A stretch of DNA of 21,790 nt, from the NCBI GenBank assembly GCA_023388995.1, contig JAEWFD010000031.1, positions 1 to 21,790 of the forward strand, given 5' to 3'. The translations under genes were made by a program, and so were the position numbers. Shown piece after piece: positions 1-7,653 of this stretch (position 1 is the first letter of the stretch; each line of letters opens with the position of its first letter). Below the pieces are notes generated by a model. That model searched no databases, was not told the DNA's origin, and saw only the letters and a list, made by a program, of their open reading frames with translations. The DNA comes from Bacillota bacterium (GTDB taxonomy: Bacteria; Bacillota_I; Bacilli_A; Erysipelotrichales; Erysipelotrichaceae).

Positions 1-126
1 AAGCAGGACTAGTTCATTGTCTTGATTACTATACAAGACAACATGCTTTGAAATTTAACCGAACCGCCGTATGCCGAACGGCACGTACGGTGGTGTGAGA
101 GGGCGATTAGTTTCGCCCTACTCGAT
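1..126 (+). mobile_element. 3' end of a group IIC intron (domains V and VI)
   Basis: The retrohoming ribozyme's catalytic end is visible. Domain V spans about 61-94: ACCGCCGT (63-70) pairs with ACGGTGGT (87-94) with one G-U pair, and the distal helix TGCC/GGCA (72-75/80-83) closes a GAAC loop. The CGC in the lower stem is the triad typical of class IIC introns. Domain VI follows at about 96-124 as a GAGGGCGA/TTCGCCCT hairpin, and the intron probably ends near ATT at 124-126. A 7-bp hairpin at 18-40 (TGTCTTG/CAAGACA) lies upstream. The 5' end and most of the intron are outside the window. Class IIC introns usually insert just downstream of intrinsic terminators. The exact 3' splice site is inferred. 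Confidence 0.88.
3..98 (+). CDS. Probable C-terminal tail of the intron-encoded reverse transcriptase/maturase (partial)
   Basis: A frame open from the window edge (first full codon at base 3) encodes about 31 residues and stops at TGA 96-98. It includes AGLVHCLDYYTRQHAL, which resembles the short tail after the maturase domain of class IIC intron proteins (a Gly-Leu turn followed by an aromatic/His-rich helix). The frame then runs into domain V, giving an Arg/Thr/Val-rich end that is probably incidental. Position directly before domain V is where the intron ORF should end. The catalytic YADD region and the rest of the protein are off the window, so the call rests mainly on position. Confidence 0.45.
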   Translation, partial: AGLVHCLDYYTRQHALKFNRTAVCRTARTVV

Positions 127-132
127 TCTGGA

Positions 133-161
133 TTGTATCTGAAGAAAATCCGTGATATAGT
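133..161 (+). promoter_or_regulatory. Possible promoter just downstream of the intron
   Basis: TTGTAT (133-138), a 17-base spacer and TATAGT (156-161), preceded by TG as in an extended -10. The expected start would fall near 168, inside the ribosome site of the 182 ORF, which leaves an unusually short leader. It may be a chance match in A+T-rich DNA. Confidence 0.3.
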
Positions 162-181
162 TTGCATGGAGATGGTATAAC

Positions 182-457
182 ATGAAACGAATTTCAGGGT
201 ACTTATTAAGTGTTTTAAACCTGTTTCTGATCATAGATACAATTGCATTTTGGTCACGTATCCAAAATCCTGATGGAGAGGGAACTGGACTATACCTGTT
301 AGGGTTTATTGAAATCAATGATAAAGTACGATATACAGAATCGTACCTTTATCTGATTCCATTGATGCTTATTGTAATTTGCATTACTTTAATAACAATC
401 AGATATTGGAAATACATTATGAGAGATAACGATAGACCAGACCGTAAACAAGACTAA
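182..457 (+). CDS. Small two-span membrane protein, unknown function
   Basis: This 91-residue protein is not one I recognise. It starts at ATG 182, eight bases after GGAGAT (168-173), so translation is well supported. Two hydrophobic segments are seen at roughly residues 7-24 and 57-73, the second rich in Ile, Leu and Val. They are joined by a polar loop of about 30 residues with several acidic positions, and the protein ends in a charged tail rich in Arg, Asp and Lys (RDNDRPDRKQD). This suggests an integral membrane protein with a cytoplasmic basic tail. No catalytic motif is visible. It stands alone between the intron end and the SRP RNA gene. An orphan small membrane protein is the safest description. 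Confidence 0.7.
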   Translation: MKRISGYLLSVLNLFLIIDTIAFWSRIQNPDGEGTGLYLLGFIEINDKVRYTESYLYLIPLMLIVICITLITIRYWKYIMRDNDRPDRKQD

Positions 458-576
458 ATTTTCATCGTAACACAACATTGTATTCAAAATTAAAATAAAA
501 GTGTTATTAATTGCAAATAATCTATAAATGACAAAAATTACTTTAGACACTTCCTCCCTACAATAGACAATAGGAG

Positions 577-605
577 TTGAAATTGCGCAGCATTTGTAGT
601 ATGCT
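577..605 (+). promoter_or_regulatory. Promoter of the SRP RNA gene
   Basis: TTGAAA (577-582), a 17-base spacer and TATGCT (600-605). The predicted start at about 611-613 coincides with the first strand of the SRP RNA end helix, which supports both calls. Confidence 0.6.
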
Positions 606-610
606 TATTA

Positions 611-695
611 AGCCATCACAATGTTAGCCTTTGAATCTGGTCAGGGTTGGAAAACAGCAGCCATAAGAAGTGCCTAGCATGTGTGATGGTTTTCT
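611..695 (+). ncRNA. ffs: Signal recognition particle RNA, small bacterial type
   Basis: This RNA binds Ffh to form the signal recognition particle, which targets nascent membrane and secreted proteins. The conserved apical domain is clear: GCCTTTGAATCTGGTCAGG, a GTT/AAC stem (646-648/653-655) closed by a GGAA tetraloop (649-652), then AGCAGCC, the asymmetric-loop strand that contacts the Ffh M domain. The ends pair as a long helix (AGCCATCACA near 611-620 with TGTGATGGTT near 682-691), continued by TGTTAG/CTAGCA. The short form without an Alu domain differs from the roughly 270-base Bacillus RNA. T-rich sequence after the closing helix (690-695) may end transcription. The 3' end is approximate. 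A GTG at 670 that is in frame with tadA lies inside this RNA and is not a start. Confidence 0.93.
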
Positions 696-717
696 TATAT
701 CAGAAAGGTGGTTTGCA

Positions 718-1200
718 ATGACTGAACTATGTTTTATGAAAGAAGCAATCAAGGAAGCGAATAAAGCATGGAAGATCGATGAGGTGCCAATTGGTGCTGT
801 CGTGGTTTATAACGGAAAGATCATTGCAAGAGCGCATAATAAAAAAGAAACAAAGCAAAATCCTATATCCCATGCAGAAATAGAAGTACTGCAAAAAGCA
901 AGCCGGAAACTAGGCAGCTGGCGGCTGGAAGATTGTGATTTATACGTGACGCTGGAGCCATGTCCGATGTGTGCAGGAGCAATCATGCAGGCAAGAGTCA
1001 GACATATTTATTATGGAGCAGCAGATCCCAAAGGAGGAGCCGCTGGAACCTTATTCAATTTGTATGATATTTCCGGTTTCAATCATTATCCCAAAGTAAC
1101 AAAAGGAGTTATGGCAGCAGAATGCGGTGAACTGCTGACAAACTATTTTAAAGAGAAAAGAAATCATAAAAAACAGCAAAATCAATCCGCAACGATCTAA
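718..1200 (+). CDS. tadA: tRNA-specific adenosine deaminase TadA
   Basis: TadA deaminates adenosine 34 to inosine in the anticodon of tRNA-Arg(ACG), allowing one tRNA to read several Arg codons. The 160-residue protein has the zinc-dependent deaminase motifs: His52-Ala-Glu54 (zinc ligand and proton shuttle) and Pro81-Cys82-Pro-Met-Cys85 (the other two ligands), followed by the Ala-Gly-Ala-Ile-Met helix. GAADPKGGA (about residues 100-108) is also typical of TadA. The start is ATG 718, six bases after AAAGGTGG (704-711). An in-frame GTG at 670 would add 16 residues but lies within the SRP RNA. Having SRP RNA, tadA and dnaX together matches the conserved Firmicute neighbourhood. A terminator follows. 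Confidence 0.95.
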   Translation: MTELCFMKEAIKEANKAWKIDEVPIGAVVVYNGKIIARAHNKKETKQNPISHAEIEVLQKASRKLGSWRLEDCDLYVTLEPCPMCAGAIMQARVRHIYYGAADPKGGAAGTLFNLYDISGFNHYPKVTKGVMAAECGELLTNYFKEKRNHKKQQNQSATI

Positions 1201-1217
1201 TCGTAAGGAATTTCACG

Positions 1218-1241
1218 AAAAGCGCGCATTTGCGCTTTTTT
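1218..1241 (+). terminator. Intrinsic terminator after tadA
   Basis: AAAAGCGC (1218-1225) pairs with GCGCTTTT (1232-1239) around a six-base loop, and the T-run continues to 1241. It separates tadA from the dnaX operon. Confidence 0.85.
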
Positions 1242-1244
1242 ACC

Positions 1245-1273
1245 TTTATCAAAATATGTATTTTTAGTATAAT
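1245..1273 (+). promoter_or_regulatory. Promoter of the dnaX operon
   Basis: A perfect TATAAT (1268-1273) lies 17 bases after a weak -35, TTTATC (1245-1250). It sits directly after the tadA terminator. The predicted start near 1280 gives a very short leader for dnaX. Confidence 0.6.
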
Positions 1274-1293
1274 AGAGGTTGTGAAGGGTTGTG

Positions 1294-2985
1294 ATGAATA
1301 TGGCATATCAGGCATTGTACAGAACTTACCGACCAACAGATTTTAATGAAATGGTTGGTCAAAAACATATTCTGCGAACATTGCAAAATGCTGTGAAAAG
1401 CAACAAAATTGCTCATGCCTATTTATTTACGGGGCCTAGGGGAACCGGCAAGACCTCTGTGGCTAGGATTATGGCCAAGGCTGTTAACTGTACAGGCCAT
1501 GACCAGCATACAATTCCATGCAACCAATGCGAGAATTGCATTGCCATTCAAAAAGGTACGCATCCTGATATCATTGAAATTGATGCGGCCAGCAACAATG
1601 GTGTTGATGAAGTAAGAGATTTAATCGAAAAAGTGAAATATGCACCTAATTTTGGTCGTTATAAAGTATATATCATAGATGAGGTTCATATGATGTCAGC
1701 TGGCGCATTCAATGCATTGCTGAAAACACTGGAAGAACCACCAGAGCATGTATTGTTCATTCTCGCAACAACAGAGCCGCATAAAATACTTCCGACAATC
1801 ATTTCCCGCTGTCAGCGCTTTGATTTATCCAAGTTTCCGGATCATGAAATCCAAACGATTTTAAGGCAAGTAATAGAAAAAGAAAACCTGACTTGCGATG
1901 AAGAAACGATTCGTCTGATTAGCTCCTTGGCAGATGGAGGAATGCGGGATGCACTTAGCATCTTGGATCAATGTATTGCATATGCGGGCAGCAATATTTC
2001 CATTGACACGATTAATGAAATATACGGAATAACAACTGTAGAAGAAAAATTAAAGCTGTTAGCTTACGTTTCAAAAAAAGATACAAAGGGCTTGCTAGAT
2101 CAATTGCATCGCTTTTTTGATCAAGGAATTGATGTGAAAAGGCTATGTTTGAACTTAATGGAATTAGTGAAAGAAAGTATCATCTATCAGTTAACAGGCA
2201 GTGCAGAATTGCTGGATCAACTGAAACAAGATGAAGCAGAATCACTAACAGAATTATTTCCGCAAAAAATGCGTTTTGCGATGATCGAGACGTTGATGGA
2301 ATGTCAGGAAAAATTCAAGTTTGCAAGCAATTTAGCTTCTTACTTCGAACTGGCATTATTGAAAATGATTGCTTACGAAGAACCAGTAGTGATACTGTCC
2401 CAGCAACGTCATGAACCAGCGACTGTATCAGTACCTAGAAATCATGCTCCGATAGCACCGCTGCAGACGGAACCAGCAAAAAGCGAACCGGTGAAGCAAG
2501 CAAAAGAAATCAAGCAAGCAGAAATCTTGAATCTGTTAGTACAAGGAAACATTCAAGATCGCAAGCAAGTTGAATACGCCTGGCAGCAATTATCAGAATA
2601 TTTCCTGGATGATGCATATCGAACGATTGCCAGATGGCTGTCTGATTCCGTCGTCGTAGCGAGTAATGAGAGTTTTGTACTGGTGAAAACAAAACGGCAA
2701 ATGCAAGCTGATTTGATGAATGACGAACTGCAGGAGCAGTCGATGATACAGCTTATGGGTAAGCTATTACCAGCAGGCAGAAAAGTATTCGCGATCAGCG
2801 AACGCCAAGCAGATGAAGCAATAAAAAAATTTGTGGAATTGAAAAATCAAAATGCTTTGCCGGCACCTATCCCAATTGAATTACCTGCCGAGATTGTGCC
2901 GGAAGTAATAGAAGAAACAACAACAGATGTCGAGCAGAGATTACAACAAATCTGCGGCAATATATTAGAAATAGTGGAGGACTAA
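1294..2985 (+). CDS. dnaX: DNA polymerase III subunit gamma/tau (DnaX)
   Basis: DnaX is the ATPase of the clamp loader that places the sliding clamp on primed DNA and, as tau, tethers the replicative polymerase. About 563 residues. The N-terminus MAYQALYRTYRP is diagnostic. Walker A GPRGTGKTS is near residue 48, four zinc-binding cysteines lie between about 66 and 83, Walker B IIDEVH near 127, and the SRC arginine-finger motif near residue 175. A Pro/Glu-rich linker follows, then a divergent tau C-terminal domain. Starts at GTG 1291, ATG 1294 and ATG 1300 are all possible. AAGGG (1284-1288) spaces best to 1294, whereas family alignment favours 1300. It is the first gene of a tight operon with ybaB, recR and fhs. 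Confidence 0.96.
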   Translation: MNMAYQALYRTYRPTDFNEMVGQKHILRTLQNAVKSNKIAHAYLFTGPRGTGKTSVARIMAKAVNCTGHDQHTIPCNQCENCIAIQKGTHPDIIEIDAASNNGVDEVRDLIEKVKYAPNFGRYKVYIIDEVHMMSAGAFNALLKTLEEPPEHVLFILATTEPHKILPTIISRCQRFDLSKFPDHEIQTILRQVIEKENLTCDEETIRLISSLADGGMRDALSILDQCIAYAGSNISIDTINEIYGITTVEEKLKLLAYVSKKDTKGLLDQLHRFFDQGIDVKRLCLNLMELVKESIIYQLTGSAELLDQLKQDEAESLTELFPQKMRFAMIETLMECQEKFKFASNLASYFELALLKMIAYEEPVVILSQQRHEPATVSVPRNHAPIAPLQTEPAKSEPVKQAKEIKQAEILNLLVQGNIQDRKQVEYAWQQLSEYFLDDAYRTIARWLSDSVVVASNESFVLVKTKRQMQADLMNDELQEQSMIQLMGKLLPAGRKVFAISERQADEAIKKFVELKNQNALPAPIPIELPAEIVPEVIEETTTDVEQRLQQICGNILEIVED

Positions 2986-2990
2986 CTACA

Positions 2991-3296
2991 ATGAATATGC
3001 AATTTTTAATGAAGCAAGCGCAAAAGATCCAGCAGGACATTGCCAAAGCACAGAAAGATTTAACAGAAAAAGAGTATGAAGGAAGTGCCGGCGGCGGAGC
3101 TGTAAAAGTTCAAGCAAAAGGCGATCACATTGTAACGCAAGTTACGATTGATCCAGATTTGATGAAGGAAGATATCGCAGATGTAGAAGCAATGCTGGTA
3201 TTGGCATTCAATGATTTGACAGATAAAATCTTATCTGACCGGGAAGCTGTAATGCAGCCAATTACGGGCGGCGCTAAAATACCTGGTTTGATGTAA
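2991..3296 (+). CDS. ybaB: YbaB/EbfC family nucleoid-associated protein
   Basis: A small dimeric DNA-binding protein of the YbaB/EbfC family, 101 residues, the usual length. The N-terminal helix is rich in Gln, Lys and Ala (MKQAQKIQQDIAKAQ). It is followed by the family hallmark GSAGGGAVKV near residue 32 and a strand/helix segment ending TGGAKIPGLM. The ATG lies ten bases after GGAGG (2976-2980). A second ATG six bases downstream is an alternative. It is encoded five bases after dnaX and one base before recR, the standard dnaX-ybaB-recR arrangement. Its precise role is unsettled even in model species, so a link to recombination or replication is only suggested by the neighbours. Confidence 0.93.
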   Translation: MNMQFLMKQAQKIQQDIAKAQKDLTEKEYEGSAGGGAVKVQAKGDHIVTQVTIDPDLMKEDIADVEAMLVLAFNDLTDKILSDREAVMQPITGGAKIPGLM

Positions 3297-3297
3297 T

Positions 3298-3897
3298 ATG
3301 CGGTATCCGAAACCGTTTGAAGAATTGATGGAAGGCTTTCGGAAGCTTCCCGGTGTTGGTGCTAAGACTGCAGAACGGTATGCCTTTCAGGCATTGGAAT
3401 GGCGCCCTGAGCATGTCTCTTCATTCATGGAGGCACTTCAAAAGTCTCACGAACAAATCCATGATTGTGCTGTTTGCGGAAATATGGCATTGGAAGAAAA
3501 ATGTGAAATTTGCAAGTCTGCTGCGCGTGATCAGGATACGATTTGTGTTGTAACAAGTGTCAAAGATATTATTGCAATTGAAAAAACGAATGAATACAAC
3601 GGGGTCTACCATGTCCTTCACGGTGAAATATCCTCTTCAAAAGGAATTTTGCCGGACGATATTCATATCAAAGAATTACTGGCCCGGGTTACCGACACAA
3701 CAAAAGAAGTTATTGTAGCAACCAATCCAACGATGGACGGAGAAACAACAGCACTCTATTTGATTAAGTTGTTGGAACAAAAAAACACAACAGTCAGCAG
3801 ATTGGCACATGGTTTGCCGATGGGGGGTCATCTGGATTATGCAGATGAACTGACGTTGATAAAGGCAATGGAAGGAAGAAAAAAGATCAAGGAGTAA
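3298..3897 (+). CDS. recR: Recombination mediator protein RecR
   Basis: RecR works with RecO (and RecF) to load RecA onto SSB-coated single-stranded DNA at gaps. At 199 residues it has the normal length and domain order: a helix-hairpin-helix with KLPGVGAKTAERYAF (about 17-30), a four-cysteine zinc motif (Cys57, 60, 69, 72), a Toprim domain with LHGEISSSKG and ATNPTMDGETTALYL, and the C-terminal RLAHGLPMGGHLDYAD segment. The ATG is one base after the ybaB stop and no strong ribosome site precedes it, so translation is probably coupled to ybaB. fhs starts five bases after its stop. Confidence 0.96.
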   Translation: MRYPKPFEELMEGFRKLPGVGAKTAERYAFQALEWRPEHVSSFMEALQKSHEQIHDCAVCGNMALEEKCEICKSAARDQDTICVVTSVKDIIAIEKTNEYNGVYHVLHGEISSSKGILPDDIHIKELLARVTDTTKEVIVATNPTMDGETTALYLIKLLEQKNTTVSRLAHGLPMGGHLDYADELTLIKAMEGRKKIKE

Positions 3898-3901
3898 CTA
3901 C

Positions 3902-5563
3902 ATGAAGACGGATATTCAAATTGCACAAGAGAATACCATGCTGCCGATTGGCGATATTGCCAAGTCGATTTCGCTCTCTGAACATGATCTAATCCCGTAT
4001 GGGAAATACAAAGCTAAAATTGATTTGCGCATCATGGAGAAATTGCCTGAAAAGAACGGTAAGCTAATTCTGGTAACTGCAATCAATCCGACAAAAGCAG
4101 GAGAAGGAAAATCTACTACTACCATTGGATTGACAGATGCTCTTGCCCGTATGCAATGCAAGGTTATGGCAGCCCTTCGTGAACCTTCTTCCGGTCCGGT
4201 CTTTGGTCTGAAAGGCGGTGCTACCGGAGGCGGATATGCCCAGGTTGTGCCAATGGATGATATCAATCTGCATTTTACTGGAGATATGCATGCCATTACG
4301 ATGGCTAACAACCTGATTAGTGCCATCATTGATAACCATATTTACCAAGGCAATGAACTGCAAATTAATCCGGAACGAATTGTATGGAAACGCTGTGTCG
4401 ATTTAAATGATCGTGCCTTGCGGCAAGTTGAGGTTGCCAAAGGTGCAAAAAATGGTGTTCCTAGAGCAGATGGTTTTAATATTACCGTTGCCAGTGAAAT
4501 TATGGCAATTTTGTGCCTTTCGAAAGATCTGCAGGATTTTGAAGCAAAAGTAAACCAATGCATTATCGGATACAATATGGATGAAAAACCGGTATACGTA
4601 AAAGATCTGAACATTGGCGGAGCACTGAGTTTGATCATGAAAGAAGCGATTCAGCCAAATCTTGTTCAAACGCTGGAACATACGCCGGTATTAATTCATG
4701 GCGGACCATTTGCAAATATTGCCCATGGATGCAATTCCTTGATTGCAACGAAAATGGCCCTGCGCCTCGCTGATTATGTTGTTACTGAAGCAGGATTTGG
4801 CGCTGACTTAGGGGCTGAAAAATTCTTGGATATCAAATGCCGCCTAGGAGAATTGCAGCCAAGTGCGGTTGTAATTGTGGCTACTATCCGGGCATTGAAA
4901 ATGCATGGTGGAGCCAGCAGCGATAACCTGAAAATTGAAAATATTGAGGCATTGCAGCGCGGAATTGAGAACCTTGCAAAGCATATCGAAAATATCAGCC
5001 AGTTCCAATTGCCATATGTAATTGCAATCAATAAATTTACTGATGATACAGACGCAGAAATAGCAACATTAATGAAGTGGTGCGATGCCAATCATCATCC
5101 GGTTTCGTTTTCCGAAGTTTGGGGCAAAGGGGGAGCCGGCGGCTTGGATTTAGCTGAAAAAGTGATTGCACTTTGCGAGAAAAAGGCAGTTTATCAGCCA
5201 ATCTATGACACCAATTGGTCAATTAAAGAAAAAGTAAATACGATCGTAACCAAAATTTATGGCGGAAAAGATGTTGTCTTTACGCCGGAAGCAGAGGAAA
5301 CGATTGCATTGTTTGAAAAACAAGGATGGGGAAGTCTGCCAGTATGCATGGCCAAAACACCAAATTCTCTTACAGATCAAGCAAAAGTGGTGGGCAGACC
5401 GCGTGATTTCACAATTACAGTAAAAGAACTGCGTATTTCCCATGGAGCAGGATTTATTGTTGTTCTATGCGGAAGCGTAATGACGATGCCAGGGTTGCCA
5501 AAGATTCCTGCAGCATGCAATATGCGTCTGGACGCTGACGGAACAATCCACGGCTTATTTTAG
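3902..5563 (+). CDS. fhs: Formate--tetrahydrofolate ligase
   Basis: This enzyme uses ATP to join formate to tetrahydrofolate, giving 10-formyl-THF for purine and formyl-Met-tRNA synthesis, and in acetogens for the methyl branch. At 553 residues it matches the family length. The P-loop PTKAGEGKSTT is at about 63-73. The signature EPSSGPVFGLKGGATGGGYA follows near residue 94, with DINLHFTGD after it. The C-terminal end MPGLPKIPAACNMRLD is also typical. AAGGAG (3889-3894), which overlaps the end of recR, is seven bases before the ATG. It appears to be the last gene of the dnaX operon, an unusual partner for replication genes. folD, the next step of the pathway, lies 14 kb away. No acetogenesis genes are seen here. 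Confidence 0.97.
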   Translation: MKTDIQIAQENTMLPIGDIAKSISLSEHDLIPYGKYKAKIDLRIMEKLPEKNGKLILVTAINPTKAGEGKSTTTIGLTDALARMQCKVMAALREPSSGPVFGLKGGATGGGYAQVVPMDDINLHFTGDMHAITMANNLISAIIDNHIYQGNELQINPERIVWKRCVDLNDRALRQVEVAKGAKNGVPRADGFNITVASEIMAILCLSKDLQDFEAKVNQCIIGYNMDEKPVYVKDLNIGGALSLIMKEAIQPNLVQTLEHTPVLIHGGPFANIAHGCNSLIATKMALRLADYVVTEAGFGADLGAEKFLDIKCRLGELQPSAVVIVATIRALKMHGGASSDNLKIENIEALQRGIENLAKHIENISQFQLPYVIAINKFTDDTDAEIATLMKWCDANHHPVSFSEVWGKGGAGGLDLAEKVIALCEKKAVYQPIYDTNWSIKEKVNTIVTKIYGGKDVVFTPEAEETIALFEKQGWGSLPVCMAKTPNSLTDQAKVVGRPRDFTITVKELRISHGAGFIVVLCGSVMTMPGLPKIPAACNMRLDADGTIHGLF

Positions 5564-5576
5564 AATCATAACGGAA

Positions 5577-5636
5577 AGAGGCATTGCACCAGTTTGCGAA
5601 ATACGGCAAAACAGAGGTGGCAGATGTCTCTTTTTA
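5577..5636 (+). terminator. Long structured terminator after fhs
   Basis: AGAGGCAT (5577-5584) pairs with ATGTCTCT (5624-5631, one G-U). Inside it TGCACC pairs with GGTGGCA with a bulge, and GTTTGC pairs with GCAAAAC around an eight-base loop. T's follow at 5631-5635. At about 55 bases the stem is long for a plain terminator. Confidence 0.7.
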
Positions 5637-5730
5637 TAATACTGAAATAGGATTGCTTGCTGCTTCTGATAAAGAGTGTTAAACTCCATCTGTAACTTGA
5701 AGGTGTTAATGTAATGAGAGGGGTATGAAT

Positions 5731-6366
5731 GTGGCTACAACAAAAGATATACTAGCTCAAATTAGTAATAAGTCCACCAAGCTAGGGGACTTACGGAACA
5801 TTGCGAAAGAAATAAAAATCAATCATCAATTGGCTATGGAGCTTTGGTCAAGTGAACAGTATCTGGCTCGACAATTAGCAATTTTGATTATGGACAAAAA
5901 ACAGCTTACCCAAGAGTTCATCGATCAAATGGATCAAGATATTCAACAGCATGAAGAAGATGAAAGAATTCAAATAATTGACTGGTTAATGGCCAATCAA
6001 CTGTCTAAAGATAAAAAGACGATCGCATTAATGGAATCTTGGGCAGATAGCCCATCTTCGCTTCAAAGACGTCTTTTTTGGTATTACCAAGGTCGTTTGC
6101 GCTGGGTTGGCCAAACACCGCCGCCAAATAGTGAAGAGCTGCTTGCCATGATTGAGAAACGCATCGAATACGAAAAACCTGAAGTGCAATGGGCAATGAA
6201 TTTCACCGCAGCACAAATTGGTATTTTTCAAGAAAAATATCGCTCCCGCTGTATTCGGCTTGGAGAACGAACAGGTTTATATAAAGACGAAATTGTCGCA
6301 AGGAATTGTACGCCGAATTATCTGCCTAAATACATTGCTGTACAAGTTGCTAAATTAAGCAAGTAG
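5731..6366 (+). CDS. AlkD-like DNA alkylation repair family protein (HEAT-like repeats)
   Basis: Members of this family are alpha-helical HEAT-repeat proteins, some of which excise N3- or N7-alkylated bases without flipping them. The protein (about 211 residues) is almost entirely helical. The family C-terminal signature is seen as WAMNFTAAQIGI near residue 156, LGERTGLYKDE near 179 and NCTPNYLPKYI near 194. A helical core with RRLFWYYQGRLRW lies near 115. I could not confidently place the catalytic Asp known from Bacillus AlkD, so enzymatic activity is uncertain. GAGAGG (5716-5721) lies nine bases before GTG 5731 but only three before ATG 5725, so GTG is preferred. ATG would add two residues. 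It lies upstream of the 6545 gene on the same strand, with a possible separate promoter between. Confidence 0.8.
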   Translation: MATTKDILAQISNKSTKLGDLRNIAKEIKINHQLAMELWSSEQYLARQLAILIMDKKQLTQEFIDQMDQDIQQHEEDERIQIIDWLMANQLSKDKKTIALMESWADSPSSLQRRLFWYYQGRLRWVGQTPPPNSEELLAMIEKRIEYEKPEVQWAMNFTAAQIGIFQEKYRSRCIRLGERTGLYKDEIVARNCTPNYLPKYIAVQVAKLSK

Positions 6367-6501
6367 GTGTACTAAGCGCTTTATTTTTACTTTGATAAAG
6401 TAGGATGCGTTCAATATGAGGGAAATGGCTTAGTTTTATATTCTTTTCGACTGATAAAAAGATACAAAATAAGATAATCCTAATTAAAAAACAATTGAAT
6501 A

Positions 6502-6510
6502 TGATACAAT
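6502..6510 (+). promoter_or_regulatory. Extended -10 promoter for the 6545 gene
   Basis: TGATACAAT (6502-6510) fits an extended -10 element. The -35 region 17 bases upstream is weak (AATTAA). It lies 34 bases before the start codon. Confidence 0.4.
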
Positions 6511-6544
6511 AAAGGAAAATATCATGAGGAAATGAGGGAAGTTC

Positions 6545-7516
6545 ATGTCATCGATTGCCTATATCACAGATAAACATATGATAGAATTTCATAGGATTCA
6601 TGGCAATCGAACCATGAATTTTTGGCGCCCGGGAGCGAGTATTCGCTTTGCAGACTTTCATGAAGGTGATTTGCTGTTCTTTCTTTCTAAAGGAACCGTA
6701 CGAAATAAAGAGAAAGGTATTGTTGGATATGGGCGTTTGAAACGCAGTGAGAAGCTAACCCCAAATCAAGCATGGAACAAGTATGAAACATGGAACGGAT
6801 ATCATACGAAAGAAGAATTTTTTGAAGCCATTCAAAAGTTGAATAAAAAATCCGAGTTCCCTAAATTCATTGGCTCTTTGCTTCTGGAAGATGTAACTTT
6901 ATTTCAAGGTCCGGTTTATCCAAGTGAATTAGGAATTCAAATATCACCGCATTTAGAAAGCTATGCTTATCTAGACCGCGCGGATGAACAAAATACTATG
7001 AAAATTTTGGAGAAAGCAAAGGAAGTGCGAATGGATGCATGGTCATTGTCTCTTGATGAAACAACTTATGATGATCATGAACAATATTTGTTTGAACAAG
7101 CACAATTATTAGATTTAGTCAGCAAGTCCTATGAATGGTTAGGGAAGCGAAGAGAAGCAGAGAAGAATTATCCAAAGCTAAAGAAAATGGTTAAAAGTTT
7201 GCTTCCTCAATTGAAACATGATCCCTTTTGGTCGGACGTGGACTATATCAAAGGAAGTGCAACAGAGTTGTATTTGCTTGGAAGAAATCAAATTTATATT
7301 CTGCTGCCGCTCATTTTGCCAAGCAAAGCGGTGAATACAGCGATTGCCAATGCAATTGGGCGTTTAAAGGCGTATGAAGGTTATCTGCTAGCCAATGAGC
7401 ATTTGCAGCTTGATATTCAGCTCAGCATGCTGGTAACCCAGGAGTTGGATGAAATTTCTAAAAAAATTATTGAGAAAAATAAGATTCAATTAATTACAAT
7501 AGAATTAGATACTTGA
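6545..7516 (+). CDS. Uncharacterised protein with EVE/PUA-like N-terminal region
   Basis: Not confidently recognised. The N-terminal ~140 residues have the feel of an EVE/PUA-like fold, which in other proteins reads modified bases: NFWRPG near residue 25, then FHEGDLLFFLSKG and GIVGYGRLKR, then a Trp-rich stretch (AWNKYETWNGY). The C-terminal half is helical and charged to about residue 220. It ends with ATELYLLGRNQIYILLPLIL and a Leu-rich region with no motif I can name. There is no signal peptide, and the hydrophobic stretch near 240 is too mixed to call a membrane span. GAGGGA ends about six bases before ATG 6545. Neighbouring an AlkD-like repair gene suggests nucleic-acid work, but that is inference. 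Confidence 0.75.
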   Translation: MSSIAYITDKHMIEFHRIHGNRTMNFWRPGASIRFADFHEGDLLFFLSKGTVRNKEKGIVGYGRLKRSEKLTPNQAWNKYETWNGYHTKEEFFEAIQKLNKKSEFPKFIGSLLLEDVTLFQGPVYPSELGIQISPHLESYAYLDRADEQNTMKILEKAKEVRMDAWSLSLDETTYDDHEQYLFEQAQLLDLVSKSYEWLGKRREAEKNYPKLKKMVKSLLPQLKHDPFWSDVDYIKGSATELYLLGRNQIYILLPLILPSKAVNTAIANAIGRLKAYEGYLLANEHLQLDIQLSMLVTQELDEISKKIIEKNKIQLITIELDT

Positions 7517-7534
7517 GGCGAAAGCCTCTTTTTT
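7515..7534 (+). terminator. Intrinsic terminator overlapping the stop codon of the 6545 gene
   Basis: GAGGC (7515-7519), a GAAA tetraloop and GCCTC (7524-7528), followed by six T's. The TGA stop at 7514-7516 overlaps the base of the stem. Confidence 0.9.
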
Positions 7535-7653
7535 GTTAAATACAATTGTCTTTACAATAAGCACAATGAAACAATATTGTTTCTATTTCAGATACAAAAT
7601 GAAAGAAAATATACAAATAATGAAAAATAACTGAAAATACGGATGAAAGTTGA

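Noticed and set aside
670..717. Upstream GTG start for tadA, adding 16 residues
   Set aside because: The added stretch lies in the SRP RNA and its T-rich end; ATG 718 has a proper ribosome site and the family N-terminus.
2823..2879. In-phase A-AAA-AAA slippery heptamer in dnaX, as in the gamma/tau frameshift of Escherichia coli
   Set aside because: A -1 shift here would stop at 2879 and remove only about 50 of 564 residues, not the large tau domain. No stimulatory stem was seen. Runs of A are common in this DNA.
3916..5443. Several long minus-strand open frames inside fhs
   Set aside because: They are antisense shadows of a well-conserved gene, without ribosome sites or family features.
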